A stretch of 8,745 nucleotides of DNA from Planctomycetota bacterium (GCA_014237955.1 JABABY010000078.1:1-8745), one strand, 5' to 3'; positions 1 to 6,607 are shown, numbered from the stretch's first letter. Program-made: numbers and translations. Notes: generated from the letters alone by a model not told the origin.

Positions 1-584
1 GTTATAGCGAAAACACAATTGTTGTGCTCTTTTCGGACCACGGATTCCACTTGGGCGAAAAACAACGCTGGGCAAAGCGGTCACTTTGGGAGGATGGCAC
101 ACGAGTGCCACTTATTATTTCTGCCACAGGGTTACCAACGGGGCAGGTTTGCACTCAGGCGTCTGGTCTTATAGACATCTACCCGACTCTTCTCGATCTC
201 TGCAGTATGTCGGCAGAAAAAACACATGAGGGAATTACCCTAAAGCCACAACTCAAAAACGCTCAAGCACGCAGGAGAACACCTGCAATCACGACATTCG
301 GCCCCGGCAATCACGCAGTGCGTAGTGAACACTGGCGATACATCCGGTATAGGGATGGTTCGGAAGAATTGTATGACCATCGTCGCGATCCCCACGAGTG
401 GAATAATTTGGCGGCCGATCCAAAGCAGGAAGATATTATGCAAGCCCACCGGAAACATCTTCCAAAGCTTGAACAGCCCATTTTGGGAAAAGGGTCCACG
501 GGCCATCAGGCTTTCGAGGCTGCGGAAACGTTTCTGAAAAAACAGAAAACGGCGTCGTCACGACAAACGACATCTGATGATTGA
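1..584 (+). CDS. Type I sulfatase, C-terminal fragment (iduronate-2-sulfatase-like)
   Basis: This is the C-terminal 193 residues of a sulfatase whose N-terminus lies left of the window; the reading frame is open from base 3 to the TGA at 582-584. Sulfatases hydrolyse sulfate esters, and planctomycetes carry many that act on sulfated polysaccharides outside the cytoplasm. The fragment opens with the core S-D-H-G-F-H-L-G-E, then W-A-K and L-W-E-x-G-x-R-V-P-L. This matches the iduronate-2-sulfatase block in which Asp-His bind metal or substrate and the Lys of W-A-K contacts sulfate. Further on is a typical tail: a 'DIYPTLLDL' segment, then 'AVRSEHWRYIRYRDGSEELYDHRRDPHEWNNLA' in outline (bases about 318-413), the usual sulfatase C-terminal subdomain. 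The formylglycine motif C-x-P-S-R would be upstream and cannot be checked, so activity and substrate are unknown. The polar Lys/Ser/Thr-rich end looks natural, not broken. Confidence 0.93.
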   Translation, partial: YSENTIVVLFSDHGFHLGEKQRWAKRSLWEDGTRVPLIISATGLPTGQVCTQASGLIDIYPTLLDLCSMSAEKTHEGITLKPQLKNAQARRRTPAITTFGPGNHAVRSEHWRYIRYRDGSEELYDHRRDPHEWNNLAADPKQEDIMQAHRKHLPKLEQPILGKGSTGHQAFEAAETFLKKQKTASSRQTTSDD

Positions 585-615
585 TACACGTTGGTTGTAT
601 GTTGAAAAGTGTATC
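583..615. promoter_or_regulatory. Perfect 7-bp dyad at the sulfatase stop
   Basis: GATACAC (583-589) and GTGTATC (609-615) are exact reverse complements separated by 19 nt. The left arm overlaps the sulfatase stop codon. The stem is AT-rich, the loop is long and no T-tract follows, so it is not a standard intrinsic terminator. It may be a weak 3'-end hairpin, a regulator site or chance. Confidence 0.25.
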
Positions 616-630
616 CGTTATTAATTTGCG

Positions 631-651
631 TTACTCAGGATTTATGAGTAA
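631..651. promoter_or_regulatory. Perfect 7-bp dyad upstream of the PVC dehydrogenase-like gene
   Basis: TTACTCA (631-637) and TGAGTAA (645-651) are exact reverse complements around a 7-nt centre, giving a 21-bp operator-like element 86 nt before the chosen ATG at 737. Its size and symmetry suit a dimeric DNA-binding protein. It also contains an ATG at 644 in the frame of the downstream gene, an alternative but less likely start. No -35/-10 pair was convincing here. Confidence 0.3.
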
Positions 652-736
652 AATTTCAGCTCGACCCGCCACATGCAACAACTGCCCCCAGCGCCCCTCC
701 GAGTATTTTCTTCGTTACGAGAAGATTGGATTTTTC

Positions 737-3379
737 ATGAAGTCTTTCCGCGGCCTCTATATCCATAGTTTCCTGCTTTGCCTGCCACTCCTCTTTGTTC
801 ACGCGAGCCGTGCAGAGGAGCCCCACCTCACGATCGCACCCAAGCAGCGAATCTCAATCGTAGGTAATACGCTGGCTGAGCGAATGCAGCATGATGGTTG
901 GCTAGAAGCCGCACTGCAGGCTCGATATCCCGACAAACAATTACGGATTCGTAACTTAGCCTTCTCGGCAGATGCACTGGACCAACAGCTTCGGGTTGCC
1001 GGATTTGGTTCACAGGATGAATGGCTGAAGCGGACGAAGGCAGATGTTATTTTTGCCTTTTTTGGCTTCAACGAATCGTTTGCTGGCCCAGAGGGTCTTG
1101 CGAAGTTTAAATCAGACTTAGAAAAATTTATTGTTGATAAGAGACAGCATACATATAACGGGAAGACGCCGCCGCAAATCGTCCTCTTTTCCCCGATTGC
1201 GCACGAAGATCTTGGTAGTGCGACACTTCCGGATGGTCGTGACAATAACCAGCGGCTCGCCCTGTATACCGAAGCGATGGCCGAAATTGCTGCAAAAAAT
1301 AACGTAGTCTTTGTGGATCTCTTCACGCCCACCTTGGAGGCCTATCGTTCGACGAAAACGCCCCTCACCATCAATGGCATCCATCTCAATAGCGATGGCA
1401 ATCGTCTCGTTGCGGACATCATTGACCGATCGCTCTTTTCCGAAGTGGTGCCAGATAGGAATGAAATCCAGTTTGACGCTTTGCGTCAGTCGGTAGTCGA
1501 TAAAAACTTTTACTGGTTTCACCGGTATCAGACAACAGACGGCTACAACGTGCACGGCAATCGCGCAGATTTAAAATATATTGATGATTTGAGTAATCGC
1601 GAGGTAATGAATCGCGAGATGGAGATACTCGAGGCGATGGCGGCAAATCGCGACCCGAGAATCTGGGCCTTGGCTCAGGGCCACGATCTAGTGGTAGATG
1701 ACAGCAACTTGCCGGAACATATACAGGTACAAACAAATGCCCCGGGTGATGGACCCCGAGGCGCACATGTTTTTCTTGGTGGTGAAGAGGCGATAAAAAA
1801 AATGAACGTTGCCGATGGTATGCAGGTGAACCTGTTTGCCTCGGAAGAGGATTTTCCCGAACTCATCAATCCGGTGCAAATCAGTTTTGATACGAAAGGA
1901 AGGCTGTTTGCCGCCACTTGGCCCAGCTACCCTCACTGGAAGCCGGGCGATGAGATGAACGACAAACTATTGCTATTTGAAGACGTGGATGGGGACGGCA
2001 AGGCGGATCGATGCAAAACATTTGCGGACAAACTCCACAACCCGACCGGCTTTGAATTTTGGGGTGGTGGCGTTCTAGTTGCAATGATGCCCGATATTCT
2101 TTTTCTGAAAGATACCGATGGAGATGATGTTGCCGATCAGCGGATTCGAGTACTCCATGGACTCAGCTCTGGGGACACCCACCATTCCGCCAATAGTTTT
2201 GTCGTTGGTCCCGATGGTGCCGTCTATTTTCAAGAAGGAATTTTCCACCGCTCGCAGGTTGAAACTCCCTATGGACCAGTACGGAACCGAAATGGTTGTG
2301 TCTGGCGTTTTGATCCACGAAGTTATCGGGTCGACCGATACATACCCTATGACTTTTTGAATCCACACGGGCATGTATTTGATTATTGGGGCCAGGGATT
2401 TGTCCACGACGGCACTACTGCCTACCCCTATCACGACACGATATTTTCTGGACATCTGGATTATCCAAAACGGCAAAGCCACAAGCCACCTTGTCCTAAT
2501 CTTTATGCCCGCCGTACACGCCCTTGTCCGGGAACCGAAATTCTTTCAAGCCAGCACTTTCCGGAAAAAAATCAAGGCAACTTGCTCGTCGGAAATGTCA
2601 TCGGCTTTCAGGGCATCCTGCAGTATGCCTTTCAAGACAAGGGGAGCAGCTTTGAAGGCATTCCCGCAGAGCACATTTTGCAATCCTCGGATCGCAACTT
2701 CCGACCGACCGATTTTGAAATCGGCCCGGAAGGTGCCGTCTATTTTTCGGATTGGCAAAATCCTGTGATCGGCCACATGCAACACCACATTCGTGATCCA
2801 AATCGCGATCAAACGCACGGACGTATTTATCGAATCACCTATCCCGAAAGACCCTTTTCGCCTCAGGCACACATTGCTGGTGCCACAATTGAAACGCTGC
2901 TCGATCACCTCAAGTCCTCGGAGCGCCGTGTTCGTTCTCGATCTCGGATTGAATTAAGCAACAGAGACAGCCACCAAGTCATCGATGCGACCGACAAATG
3001 GATTGAAGGACTCGATCAAAGCGACTCGGAGTTTGAACACCACATATTAGAAGCTCTTTGGGTTCATCAGCAGCACCACGCTGTCGATGAAGCACTGCTG
3101 AAAAGAGTTCTCCAATCGCCCGATTATCGTGCACGGGCGGCCGCAACGCGGGTCGTTGGCTATTGGCACAATAACCTTAGCGATCCACTGGCACTCCTCA
3201 AGGACCGGGTGCTCGATGAGCACCCACGGGTGCGTCTCGAGGCGGTTCGGGCCTGTAGTTTTCTGCCAACAAACAAAGCGATGGAAGTTGCGCTTTTGGT
3301 GACCACATTGCCGATGGACCAATATTTAAAATACACCCTTGCGGCTACCATTAAACAGTTACAAGATCTGAAGCCCTAG
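737..3379 (+). CDS. Exported PVC-type protein: SGNH-like domain, membrane-bound dehydrogenase domain, HEAT-like tail
   Basis: An 880-aa protein of a planctomycete/verrucomicrobial family. The ATG at 737 is chosen because it opens a clear signal peptide: basic start, hydrophobic residues 10-22, probable cleavage after A-S-R-A (about residue 26). The same frame runs upstream to 581 (ATG at 644), but that extension would bury the signal. Residues 38-235 are SGNH/GDSL-hydrolase-like, with G-N-T-L-A-E-R at the usual G-D-S position, G-F-N-E (110-113) and G-I-H-L-N (214-218). Residues 350-700 match the putative membrane-bound dehydrogenase domain (TIGR02604-type, related to sorbosone/glucose dehydrogenase propellers). 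They include two aspartate-rich, calcium-loop-like segments, D-V-D-G-D-G-K-A-D (416-424) and D-T-D-G-D-D-V-A-D (459-467). Residues about 715-870 are helical and HEAT-like. Relatives usually continue to a CxxCH cytochrome c domain, but none is present. Substrate is unknown; sugar oxidation outside the cytoplasm is an inference. Confidence 0.9.
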   Translation: MKSFRGLYIHSFLLCLPLLFVHASRAEEPHLTIAPKQRISIVGNTLAERMQHDGWLEAALQARYPDKQLRIRNLAFSADALDQQLRVAGFGSQDEWLKRTKADVIFAFFGFNESFAGPEGLAKFKSDLEKFIVDKRQHTYNGKTPPQIVLFSPIAHEDLGSATLPDGRDNNQRLALYTEAMAEIAAKNNVVFVDLFTPTLEAYRSTKTPLTINGIHLNSDGNRLVADIIDRSLFSEVVPDRNEIQFDALRQSVVDKNFYWFHRYQTTDGYNVHGNRADLKYIDDLSNREVMNREMEILEAMAANRDPRIWALAQGHDLVVDDSNLPEHIQVQTNAPGDGPRGAHVFLGGEEAIKKMNVADGMQVNLFASEEDFPELINPVQISFDTKGRLFAATWPSYPHWKPGDEMNDKLLLFEDVDGDGKADRCKTFADKLHNPTGFEFWGGGVLVAMMPDILFLKDTDGDDVADQRIRVLHGLSSGDTHHSANSFVVGPDGAVYFQEGIFHRSQVETPYGPVRNRNGCVWRFDPRSYRVDRYIPYDFLNPHGHVFDYWGQGFVHDGTTAYPYHDTIFSGHLDYPKRQSHKPPCPNLYARRTRPCPGTEILSSQHFPEKNQGNLLVGNVIGFQGILQYAFQDKGSSFEGIPAEHILQSSDRNFRPTDFEIGPEGAVYFSDWQNPVIGHMQHHIRDPNRDQTHGRIYRITYPERPFSPQAHIAGATIETLLDHLKSSERRVRSRSRIELSNRDSHQVIDATDKWIEGLDQSDSEFEHHILEALWVHQQHHAVDEALLKRVLQSPDYRARAAATRVVGYWHNNLSDPLALLKDRVLDEHPRVRLEAVRACSFLPTNKAMEVALLVTTLPMDQYLKYTLAATIKQLQDLKP

Positions 3380-3921
3380 CTTTTTTGTTTGCCATCTACA
3401 TTCAGGTGTTTCTGATAAAAGGCCCGCACCACATCGCGCTCTTGGAGTTGTTTGTTCACATGGGGCCGACAACGGGTGAGAAATGCCGCGGCCTGCTCCG
3501 GCGAAAACCCATTTTCTTGAATGAGCCAACAGACCACGATCGTCGCACTCCGGCCCCGCCCAGCTTTGCAGTGAACATAGACTTTTCCACCATTGTCAAT
3601 ATGTGACGAGATGAAAGCGACACCACGTTCAATATCTGCGAGTGCTGGTGGTGTGAAATCAGTGGTTGGCAGCCACAACTGATCAATACCGAGTCTTGCA
3701 TACGATTGCTGTGGCCCCTTGTACTCAACACACATATTGATGACACCGGTTACCCCTTCACGCGCCAGTCGCTCGGCATCGTACCAAAAGGGCAATGCAC
3801 CGATTAGCAGGTGGTCGTCGACCGCATCCCACCAATGGCGTATTCTGAGAATGCGGCCTAGCAGTACATTCCAGGCGAGCGTCGGGAGGAACAGTATTCG
3901 AATTAAAGCGTAACGCACCAT
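3376..3921 (-). CDS. PTPMT1-like dual-specificity phosphatase
   Basis: A 181-aa cysteine-dependent phosphatase. The signature H-C-K-A-G-R-G-R-S places the nucleophile at Cys118 and the phosphate-binding Arg at Arg124 (C-x5-R). Asp88 in T-T-D-F-T-P-P is a likely general acid. The sequence around the loop, V-H-C-K-A-G-R-G-R-S-A-T-I-V, resembles PTPMT1, the phosphatidylglycerophosphate phosphatase of mitochondria, so a role in cardiolipin/phosphatidylglycerol synthesis is possible but unproven; protein or inositide substrates are alternatives. Residues 4-25 are hydrophobic with a few Arg, suggesting membrane association. The ATG at 3921 is preferred; the frame extends 8 codons to a TTG at 3945 with no better ribosome site (GGGGAA lies directly against the ATG). 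It lies downstream of the peroxiredoxin on the same strand. Its stop shares CTAG (3376-3379) with the stop of the convergent PVC gene. Confidence 0.9.
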   Translation of the reverse strand: MVRYALIRILFLPTLAWNVLLGRILRIRHWWDAVDDHLLIGALPFWYDAERLAREGVTGVINMCVEYKGPQQSYARLGIDQLWLPTTDFTPPALADIERGVAFISSHIDNGGKVYVHCKAGRGRSATIVVCWLIQENGFSPEQAAAFLTRCRPHVNKQLQERDVVRAFYQKHLNVDGKQKS

Positions 3922-3973
3922 TTCCCCAAAGAATAAAATTCCCAAACATCGTCGGCCGGATTCAAAGGGCCAA

Positions 3974-4024
3974 AGGATGTTTTCGGGAAATGTATTACCA
4001 AGAGGATATTATTTTCGCGAAATG
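3974..4024. repeat. 13-bp near-identical direct repeat upstream of the phosphatase
   Basis: TTTTCGGGAAATG (3980-3992) and TTTTCGCGAAATG (4012-4024) differ at one base and start 32 bp apart, about three helical turns. Each is preceded by AGGAT (3974-3978 and 4003-4007). The right copy contains the perfect palindrome TTTCGCGAAA (4013-4022). On the minus strand a TAATAT (4006-4011), a possible -10, lies beside the palindrome. The pair occupies the gap between the peroxiredoxin stop and the phosphatase start, so it could be a tandem operator for the phosphatase. Confidence 0.4.
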
Positions 4025-4047
4025 ACTTCTGATCGCAATGCGTCAAA

Positions 4048-4632
4048 TCAACTCGTGACGGCTTGGAAGTATTCTTTTGAATCTTTCCAGTCAGCTTTCA
4101 TAGTCGCTTCGCCGGGCTCCCAGTTAGCGGGACAGACTTCACCATGTTCGGCAACGAACTGAAATGCCTGAAGAATCCTCAATGTTTCATCAACCGAACG
4201 GCCTACGGCCAAGTTATTGATCGTAGCATGTTGCACGATTCCTTCCGGATCGATGACAAAGAGTCCGCGAAGAGCAACGCCATTGGCAGCCAGGACGTTG
4301 TAGCGGGTGGCAACTTGCTTGCTCAGATCAGATGCCAGAGGATAGGCAAGGCCCTCAATGCCGCCTTCCGCCTGTGGTTTTTCGGTCCATGCTAAATGGG
4401 TAAACTGACTATCGACGCTCACGCCAAGGATCTCAGCATTTAGCGCTTCAAAGCGATCCACGTTTTTGGAAAAAGCCAAAATTTCAGTGGGGCAAACATA
4501 AGTAAAGTCGAGTGGATAAAAGAAAAGTATCAACCATTTATCCCGGTAATCTCCAAGCTTCACAGTTTTAAAACTACCAGCATCGACAGCCTCCATCGAA
4601 AAATCCGGGGCAGCTTGACCTACAATTGCCAT
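4048..4632 (-). CDS. Typical 2-Cys peroxiredoxin (AhpC/Prx1 type)
   Basis: A 194-aa thiol peroxidase that reduces H2O2 and organic peroxides in the cytoplasm using thioredoxin or a similar donor. The peroxidatic site F-F-Y-P-L-D-F-T-Y-V-C-P-T-E holds Cys47 with the conserved Pro40 and Thr44. Arg122 (L-R-G-L-F-V-I-D) is the likely active-site Arg. The resolving Cys167 is in G-E-V-C-P-A-N-W. A G-G-I-E-G-L segment (90-95) and a C-terminal Y-F pair (188-189) match the features linked to hyperoxidation-sensitive eukaryotic-type peroxiredoxins, but sensitivity is only an inference. Length is normal. The ATG at 4632 is supported by GAGGAG on the minus strand (4643-4648), 10 nt upstream; an in-frame TTG at 4650 lies outside it and would add 6 residues. 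It is divergent from the CE15-like gene, and the phosphatase lies 126 nt downstream, possibly co-transcribed. Confidence 0.96.
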   Translation of the reverse strand: MAIVGQAAPDFSMEAVDAGSFKTVKLGDYRDKWLILFFYPLDFTYVCPTEILAFSKNVDRFEALNAEILGVSVDSQFTHLAWTEKPQAEGGIEGLAYPLASDLSKQVATRYNVLAANGVALRGLFVIDPEGIVQHATINNLAVGRSVDETLRILQAFQFVAEHGEVCPANWEPGEATMKADWKDSKEYFQAVTS

Positions 4633-4642
4633 AATCTTTTCA

Positions 4643-4648
4643 CTCCTC
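4643..4648 (-). promoter_or_regulatory. Ribosome binding site of the peroxiredoxin gene
   Basis: The minus-strand GAGGAG lies 10 nt before the ATG at 4632. It decides the start in favour of 4632 over the TTG at 4650, which would place this site inside the coding region. Confidence 0.7.
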
Positions 4649-4704
4649 AAAAAAGTGGTGTAGAATGCGTATCAATTACGCTTGTTGTGTTTTTGTACTT
4701 TGGC

Positions 4705-4729
4705 ACGATGCACCATGTTGCAGCATCGT
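4705..4729. promoter_or_regulatory. Perfect 7-bp dyad in the divergent peroxiredoxin/esterase intergenic region
   Basis: ACGATGC (4705-4711) and GCATCGT (4723-4729) are exact reverse complements with 11 nt between. The element sits 73 nt upstream of the peroxiredoxin ATG and 90 nt upstream of the esterase ATG, a normal place for an operator serving one or both. It does not resemble the PerR box consensus, and no OxyR site was evident. An AT-rich stretch at about 4735-4762 beside it may hold promoter elements, but I could not fix a -35/-10 pair. Confidence 0.35.
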
Positions 4730-4810
4730 CCACCTAATACCAAAATAACAAATTAAGAATTCGTTGCTAGCGGTCAAGAGACTGCCAAAGGCCCTATTCG
4801 GCCAACTGCC

Positions 4811-4814
4811 GGAG
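4811..4814 (+). promoter_or_regulatory. Ribosome binding site of the CE15-like gene
   Basis: GGAG lies 5 nt before the ATG at 4820 and favours that start over the in-frame ATGs at 4832 and 4841. Confidence 0.55.
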
Positions 4815-4819
4815 TAACG

Positions 4820-6169
4820 ATGGGGCCCAGAATGAGTACGATGAAAAATAGAGACATTCCCGGTCCACAATATTTTGTCTTCGTCAGGATTATCCCGGTT
4901 TTTATAGCCTTTTGTTTTATGACATGTTCGTCCCAAATTACAGAAGGTGTCAATTACGACGAAACACAAATCCCAGCGTACAACCTACCGGACCCTCTGC
5001 GATTTGCCTCTGGCATGCCGGTAGCGACGGAGGCCGACTGGCGGCATCGGCGTCGGAGCGAAGTCCTTCAGCTTTTTGAAAAACATGTCTACGGGAAGAC
5101 GCCCGCCGATTGCCCCGACCTGGATTTTGTAGTGGTCGAACGGGATGCAGCGGCACTCGGCGGAAAAGCGGTCCGCAAACAGATCGAAATTCGTTTTAGC
5201 AAAAATACACCTTCACCGCATATCAAACTACTTGTTTATCTACCGAAGAAACATCGCGGACCGATACCACTGTTTGTGGCCCTCAACTTCTCGGGAAACC
5301 AGACGGTCCACCCGGATCCTAAAATAGAAATTACCCCCAACTGGACGCACGGGACTTCCGAGGAGGGGATTGTGGAGCATCGCGCTCAGGAAGAATCGCG
5401 GGGCGCAAAGGCATCCCGCTGGCCGATCGAAACAATTCTTTCCCGTGGATATGGAATCGCCACGGCCCACTGTGGTGATCTGGACCCCGATTTTGATGAT
5501 GGTTTCAAAAATGGAATCCACCCGATGTTTTATCGCCCAGGACAATCGAGGCCGGATACCGATCAGTGGCAGACCATTGGTGCATGGAGCTGGGGCTTGA
5601 GTCGTATCATGGATTATTTTCAAACCGATGAGCAAATTGACCATAATCGAACAGCGGTCTTGGGACATTCACGATTGGGGAAAACGGCACTTTGGACAGG
5701 AGCGCAGGATGAGCGCTTTGCCATCGTTATTTCTAATAATTCTGGCTGTGGAGGGGCGGCACTCAGCCGTCGCGGTTTTGGGGAAACGGTCGCGGCGATC
5801 AACCAGCATTTTCCTCACTGGTTTTGTGATAATTTCAAACAATACAACGAGTCAGAACAGACGCTTCCTGTCGACCAGCACATGTTGATCGCGCTGATTG
5901 CGCCAAGACCAGTCTATATTGCAAGTGCCGCCGAAGATCGCTGGGCCGATCCGCGCGGGGAGTTTCTTGCAGCCAAGGCGGCGAGCCCCGTTTACCGCCT
6001 CTTGGGAATGGAGGGGCTCCCGAGCGACACCATGCCAGAAAATAATATCCCCCTACATGGAACGATTGGTTATCACATACGAAGTGGGAAGCACGATCTT
6101 ACCGAATACGACTGGTCCCGCTATCTAGATTTTGCCGACCACCATTTTAATAAACCGCCACACCGATGA
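4820..6169 (+). CDS. Exported CE15-like alpha/beta hydrolase (glucuronoyl esterase family)
   Basis: A 449-aa protein resembling carbohydrate esterase family 15, whose members cleave ester bonds between lignin or other alcohols and glucuronic acid on xylan. A hydrophobic segment (residues 18-36, ending F-M-T-C-S-S) is a signal peptide or a poor lipobox, so export is likely. The nucleophile elbow is G-H-S-R-L-G-K (Ser284), followed by A-L-W-T-G-A-Q-D-E-R-F and S-N-N-S-G-C-G-G-A-A-L-S-R-R (about 289-318). Conserved F-P-H-W-F-C (331-336), V-D-Q-H-M-L-I-A-L-I-A-P-R-P (351-364) and W-A-D-P (375-378) follow. The catalytic His is His425 in G-K-H-D. The residue 23 after Ser is Asn307, where the fungal enzymes have the catalytic Glu; an acid in A-E-D-R-W-A-D (Glu372, Asp373 or Asp377) may replace it. 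The start follows GGAG. Acetylxylan-esterase-like specificity is possible. The DUF2809 gene starts 24 nt after the stop. Confidence 0.88.
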   Translation: MGPRMSTMKNRDIPGPQYFVFVRIIPVFIAFCFMTCSSQITEGVNYDETQIPAYNLPDPLRFASGMPVATEADWRHRRRSEVLQLFEKHVYGKTPADCPDLDFVVVERDAAALGGKAVRKQIEIRFSKNTPSPHIKLLVYLPKKHRGPIPLFVALNFSGNQTVHPDPKIEITPNWTHGTSEEGIVEHRAQEESRGAKASRWPIETILSRGYGIATAHCGDLDPDFDDGFKNGIHPMFYRPGQSRPDTDQWQTIGAWSWGLSRIMDYFQTDEQIDHNRTAVLGHSRLGKTALWTGAQDERFAIVISNNSGCGGAALSRRGFGETVAAINQHFPHWFCDNFKQYNESEQTLPVDQHMLIALIAPRPVYIASAAEDRWADPRGEFLAAKAASPVYRLLGMEGLPSDTMPENNIPLHGTIGYHIRSGKHDLTEYDWSRYLDFADHHFNKPPHR

Positions 6170-6193
6170 TGCTTGTAAGTCTAGGCACGCGGC

Positions 6194-6607
6194 ATGCGTC
6201 CTTTTTCAACAATTGGCCGAGTTCGCATCACTGCTCTTCTGGCCGTTTTTTTAGCGGCCGCCATTGGGCTCGCTTCACGAAGTAACCTACTTCATGACAT
6301 TCCCCTCTTCGGGCCCTATGGGGGCGATATTTGTTGGGCCATTGCAGTCTATGCACTGGCGCGATTCATATTTGCCCGGTCTAAAATTCGATACGTGGCC
6401 TCGGTGACGATGGGGCTATCGCTTGTTGTGGAATTCTCTCAACTGCTCGATCTCAATCCACTCAAGTCTCTTCGCCGGAACACGCTTGCCGTTTTGCTCA
6501 TCGGAGAGGGATTTTTGTGGAGCGATCTTGTCGCGTATGCTGTGGGGATCGCACTTGCCACAATGCTCGATGGGGTTTTGCGAAAATCTGTAGCGACTGC
6601 CGACTAA
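6194..6607 (+). CDS. DUF2809 family small membrane protein
   Basis: A 137-aa integral membrane protein of unknown function. Four hydrophobic segments are visible at about residues 11-28, 44-61, 67-85 and 107-126. Landmarks of the family are present in order: Y-G-G-D-I-C-W-A between the first two segments, V-V-E-F-S-Q-L in the third, R-R-N-T-L-A-V-L-L-I-G-E-G-F before the fourth, and W-S-D-L-V-A-Y-A-V-G within it. Size fits the family. The start at 6194 is the first ATG in frame after the esterase stop and gives a short basic N-terminus; no good Shine-Dalgarno precedes it. The 24-nt gap to the esterase suggests co-transcription and perhaps translational coupling, but no functional link is known. 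The stop TAA lies 35 nt from the convergent PQQ-like gene, with no evident terminator between. Confidence 0.82.
   Translation: MRPFSTIGRVRITALLAVFLAAAIGLASRSNLLHDIPLFGPYGGDICWAIAVYALARFIFARSKIRYVASVTMGLSLVVEFSQLLDLNPLKSLRRNTLAVLLIGEGFLWSDLVAYAVGIALATMLDGVLRKSVATAD

Noticed and set aside
581..736. N-terminal extension of the PVC protein upstream of the ATG at 737
   Set aside because: The extension would begin at a TTG or at the ATG at 644, has no good ribosome site and would bury a clear signal peptide inside the protein.
3371..3386. Possible intrinsic terminator: AAGC-CCTA-GCTT followed by a T-run
   Set aside because: The stem is only 4 bp and lies across the stop codons; too weak to call a terminator despite the T-run.
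3922..3945. TTG start adding 8 residues to the phosphatase
   Set aside because: No ribosome site before it; the ATG at 3921 directly opens the hydrophobic N-terminus.
4676..4969. Minus-strand open frame of 97 codons across the divergent promoter region and the start of the CE15-like gene
   Set aside because: It overlaps the esterase coding region and shows no recognisable domain; probably chance.
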